From Chitinophaga pendula (lineage in GTDB: Bacteria; Bacteroidota; Bacteroidia; Chitinophagales; Chitinophagaceae): 64,000 bases of DNA. Below, in pieces: positions 61,564 through 64,000 of this stretch. The notes below the pieces were generated by a model that made no database searches, had not been told where the DNA came from, and saw nothing but the letters and a program-made list of their open reading frames with translations. The DNA lies in assembly GCF_020386615.1 (NCBI RefSeq), contig NZ_CP077769.1, positions 3,844,001 to 3,908,000 on the forward strand, given 5' to 3'. Each line of letters opens with the position of its first letter. Positions within the stretch are counted from its first letter, which is position 1. Position numbers and translations under genes: made by a program.

Positions 61564-63261
61564 ATGAACAGATATATCAACAGAAGAATAAAACATTGCG
61601 TCCTGCTATTCTTCCTGTTAGTCATCGTAACACCCGCCGTGTCTGCATTTTCCGGGGCAGACACGGTATTCAGGCAGGAACTTACATTTACCGATATTCC
61701 GGATACCACTGTTATTGCAGACACCATTACCAGTCAACAGCCCCTATTGTCCGCTGCCCCTGCTACCACTCAACCAGCCAGCGTAACTCCGGAAACAGTA
61801 CCTACCTTAAGCCTGGTTACCATTTTCATATCCGGATTTATCGGCGGGCTGGCAGCGTTGCTACTACCCTGTATATTTCCGATGTTGCCACTGACCGTCG
61901 GCTTTTTCACCAAACGGCACCAGGACAGGAAAAAAGGCATCCGGGATGCGGTGATATACGGATTGTCGATCATACTGATCTATGTAGGATTAGGTATGCT
62001 GATCACCGTTCTTTTTGGTGCCGATGCATTGAATACCCTCTCTACAAACGGCGTATTTAATTTCCTGTTCTTCCTGTTGCTGGTTGTATTTGCAGCCTCC
62101 TTCTTCGGGGCATTTGAGATAGAGCTGCCTTATAAGTGGGTGAATAAAGCAGAAAGTAACACTAGTAGAAAAGGCTTTACAGGCATATTCTTTATGGCGG
62201 CTGCTTTGTCCCTGGTATCCTTCAGTTGTACGGGACCTATCATAGGTACATTATTAGTTCAGGCTGCCACTTCTGGAGCCAGGTCAGGTCCTGCTGCAGG
62301 CATGTTAGGATTTTCTATCGCCCTGGCGTTTCCGTTTGTATTATTCGCGCTATTCCCATCCTGGTTAAAAAGCCTGCCTAAATCCGGCGGCTGGCTTAAC
62401 AGTGTCAAAGTATGCCTTGGTTTTGTGGAACTGGGATTTTCTCTTAAGTTCCTGAGTAACGTCGATCTGACCTATCACTGGCATTTATTTGACCGCGAAG
62501 TATTCCTGGTACTTTGGATCGTACTGGCCGCACTACTGGGGTTGTACCTGTTGGGCAAACTACGGTTCACCCATGACAGTCCGGTAGACCATGTCTCCGT
62601 ACCCAGGTTATTCCTGGCTATCCTTGTGTTTTCTTTCTCATTATTTATGGTTCCGGGCTTATGGGGCGCTCCTTTGAAATCGATCTCCGCCTTCCTGCCA
62701 CCACAGGCCAGCCAGGATTTCGATCTCTATACACCTACCCTGCGGACTGCCAGCAAGAGTACTACCAGCCTGCCAGCTGACGTGACTACCAGGAGATATG
62801 AAAATCTCTTTGATAGCCCCTTGGGATTACGGCCATTCTTTGACTATGAAGAAGGGGTAGCCTATGCCCGGAAAGTGCATAAACCTGTCATCATCGACTT
62901 CACCGGTCATGCCTGTGTAAACTGCCGTAAGATGGAGGCAGCCGTATGGCCGGACCCTAACGTGTTAGGGTTACTCAGCAACGATTATGTATTGATCCAA
63001 CTATATGTAGACGACAAGACAATGTTGCCGGTGGAGGAGCAATATATCAGCCCATTCAGCAACCGGAAGATCACCACTATCGGAGCGCTCAACAGCGACA
63101 TACAAGCCTCCCGGTTCAATACCAACGCACAACCGTTTTATGTATTGCTGCATCCGGATACAGAGCAACCGTTAGTCTCGCCACAAGGTGCAGATTACCA
63201 TCCGACCTCCTACGCCGGGTATCTGAGTACAGGACTACAGGCATTCAAAAAATTAAAATAG
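61564..63261 (+). CDS. DsbD-family thiol:disulfide interchange protein (membrane and thioredoxin domains)
   Basis: A 565-residue protein: signal and linker to about 75; then an eight-helix transmembrane domain of the DsbD/CcdA type with the two key cysteines in ALLLPCIFPMLPL and FSCTGPIIGTL; and a C-terminal thioredoxin-like domain (from about 435) with ACVNCRKME (CxxC). It carries electrons from cytosolic thioredoxin to the periplasm. The alpha domain usual at the N-terminus is missing and is supplied by the gene at 60291-60737. The last 20 residues form a typical Trx C-helix (YAGYLSTGLQAFKKL). Confidence 0.95.
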   Translation: MNRYINRRIKHCVLLFFLLVIVTPAVSAFSGADTVFRQELTFTDIPDTTVIADTITSQQPLLSAAPATTQPASVTPETVPTLSLVTIFISGFIGGLAALLLPCIFPMLPLTVGFFTKRHQDRKKGIRDAVIYGLSIILIYVGLGMLITVLFGADALNTLSTNGVFNFLFFLLLVVFAASFFGAFEIELPYKWVNKAESNTSRKGFTGIFFMAAALSLVSFSCTGPIIGTLLVQAATSGARSGPAAGMLGFSIALAFPFVLFALFPSWLKSLPKSGGWLNSVKVCLGFVELGFSLKFLSNVDLTYHWHLFDREVFLVLWIVLAALLGLYLLGKLRFTHDSPVDHVSVPRLFLAILVFSFSLFMVPGLWGAPLKSISAFLPPQASQDFDLYTPTLRTASKSTTSLPADVTTRRYENLFDSPLGLRPFFDYEEGVAYARKVHKPVIIDFTGHACVNCRKMEAAVWPDPNVLGLLSNDYVLIQLYVDDKTMLPVEEQYISPFSNRKITTIGALNSDIQASRFNTNAQPFYVLLHPDTEQPLVSPQGADYHPTSYAGYLSTGLQAFKKLK

Positions 63262-63276
63262 TCAGAAGTAACCGTT

Positions 63277-64000
63277 ATGAAAAGAAAGTATCACTTATTA
63301 ATTATAGGACTGTTATTGTTTTCTTCCCATTTATTTGCACAACAACAGATCACGAACGGTCGCTGGCATGCGCTCCTGCATCGGAAGGATGGCCACCAGA
63401 TCCCTTTTGAGGCAGATATACGAAAGGATCACGCCGGCAAGATAATCCTGGACATTCTGAACAGGGAGGAACGTATCAGTACCTATGTACAACGTACCGG
63501 AGACTCGCTGACTATCCGCATGCCCGTGTTTGAGTCCTGGTTTAAACTGAAGATCGTCAGTACCGATAGCATCGAAGGGGTATGGGTAAGCCACGGAGAT
63601 AGCAATTATACCGTTCTTCCTGTCACTATTAAATACGGAAGCAGGCGTTTTCCTGCTGCGGCTACCGCCTCCACCCTGCCGATCACCGGCAAATGGCGTA
63701 TTGAATTCACCCGGCAGAATCAGACCAAACGACCAGCCATTGGAGCGTTCAAACAGCGAGGTGACCGGCTCAGCGGATCTGTCTTAACACCTTCGGGCGA
63801 CTATCGTTATCTGGACGGCGTAGTATCGGGAGATTCCCTGTTGCTATCTACCTTCGACGGTGCGCATGCATTTTTACTGACAGCCGCTATCTACCAGGAT
63901 CGCCTCCAGGGTACCTTCTATGCGGGAGCTACCGCCAAAGAAACATGGTCCGCTGTAAGAGATGAACAGGCGACGTTACCACGCGTAAAGACCACGATAA
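63277..64000 (+). CDS. TlpA/redoxin-family protein, N-terminal part (cut by window edge)
   Basis: Open from the ATG at 63277 to the window end (241 codons, last base of the next codon visible). Signal peptide LLIIGLLLFSSHLFAQ. The visible region is two beta domains (GRWHALLHRKDGHQIPF, GKWRIEFTRQN, GAFKQRGDRLSGSVLTPSGDYRYLDG in pieces, STFDGAHAFLLTA). This two-part N-domain is typical of Bacteroidota TlpA-like proteins whose C-terminus is a thioredoxin/peroxiredoxin; that part lies beyond the edge. It starts 15 bases after dsbD, so it would be the electron acceptor. Confidence 0.75.
   Translation, partial: MKRKYHLLIIGLLLFSSHLFAQQQITNGRWHALLHRKDGHQIPFEADIRKDHAGKIILDILNREERISTYVQRTGDSLTIRMPVFESWFKLKIVSTDSIEGVWVSHGDSNYTVLPVTIKYGSRRFPAAATASTLPITGKWRIEFTRQNQTKRPAIGAFKQRGDRLSGSVLTPSGDYRYLDGVVSGDSLLLSTFDGAHAFLLTAAIYQDRLQGTFYAGATAKETWSAVRDEQATLPRVKTTI

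Overview
The window looks like chromosome of a Bacteroidota bacterium, most likely a Chitinophaga-type member of the Chitinophagaceae. Evidence: SusC/SusD outer-membrane pairs, a hybrid two-component sensor/AraC regulator, an ECF sigma/FecR/SusCD locus, a type IX secretion tail on a secreted amidase, LytS/LytTR systems next to transporters, DUF1080 and DUF2911 proteins, and an orphan lanthipeptide-like precursor. No tRNA, rRNA, CRISPR array, phage module or insertion sequence was seen. The family assignment is inference from gene content.

Layout. 1-10.5 kb (minus strand): a nutrient-uptake locus with a partial SusC at the edge, a SusD, a SusC without the usual N-terminal carboxypeptidase-like domain, a DUF1080 protein and a 1390-residue hybrid regulator. 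10.7-14.9 kb: a small cytochrome c, a large secreted amidase with two ricin-type trefoils, and an AraC regulator. 14.9-22.6 kb: SusD, SusC with STN domain, FecR anti-sigma and ECF sigma on the minus strand, with a divergent GH16-type lipoprotein. 22.7-26.2 kb: an FMN reductase, the lanthipeptide-like precursor, a 44-bp repeat pair, and a DHA2 efflux pump with its TetR repressor and two identical operators. 26.4-30.1 kb: an Oar-like TonB-dependent receptor and a small charged ORF. 30.4-38.2 kb: a tripartite RND pump followed by a LytS/LytTR pair. 38.3-51.4 kb: mixed genes (serine hydrolase, lipase-like hydrolase, a second ECF sigma with a membrane protein, metalloprotease, DUF1080, cupin, a decayed ORF, DUF488, siderophore-interacting protein, acyl-CoA ligase, DHFR-like, AraC, and a diadenylate-cyclase-like protein). 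51.7-55.7 kb: a large membrane NRPS of the epsilon-poly-lysine synthetase (Pls) type. 55.8-64 kb (all plus strand): a di-heme P460 protein, a lipoprotein, a second LytS/LytTR pair, and a thiol-redox cluster (DUF2911, DsbD N-domain, DUF1223, DsbD, TlpA-like).

How genes work together. The two Sus regions are separate uptake systems with different control: the hybrid sensor on the left, and outer-membrane signalling through STN/FecR/ECF sigma on the right. The efflux region holds two independent export systems, one TetR-controlled and one linked to a LytTR regulator. The right end should move electrons across the inner membrane to periplasmic thiol proteins.

The most interesting items are the orphan RiPP precursor (23.5 kb), the Pls-like synthetase with a divergent DAC-like protein (50.2-55.7 kb), and a change in strand composition near 55.6-56 kb. 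The top strand is strongly G-rich to the left, whichever strand the genes use, and slightly C-rich to the right, as expected near a replication terminus.
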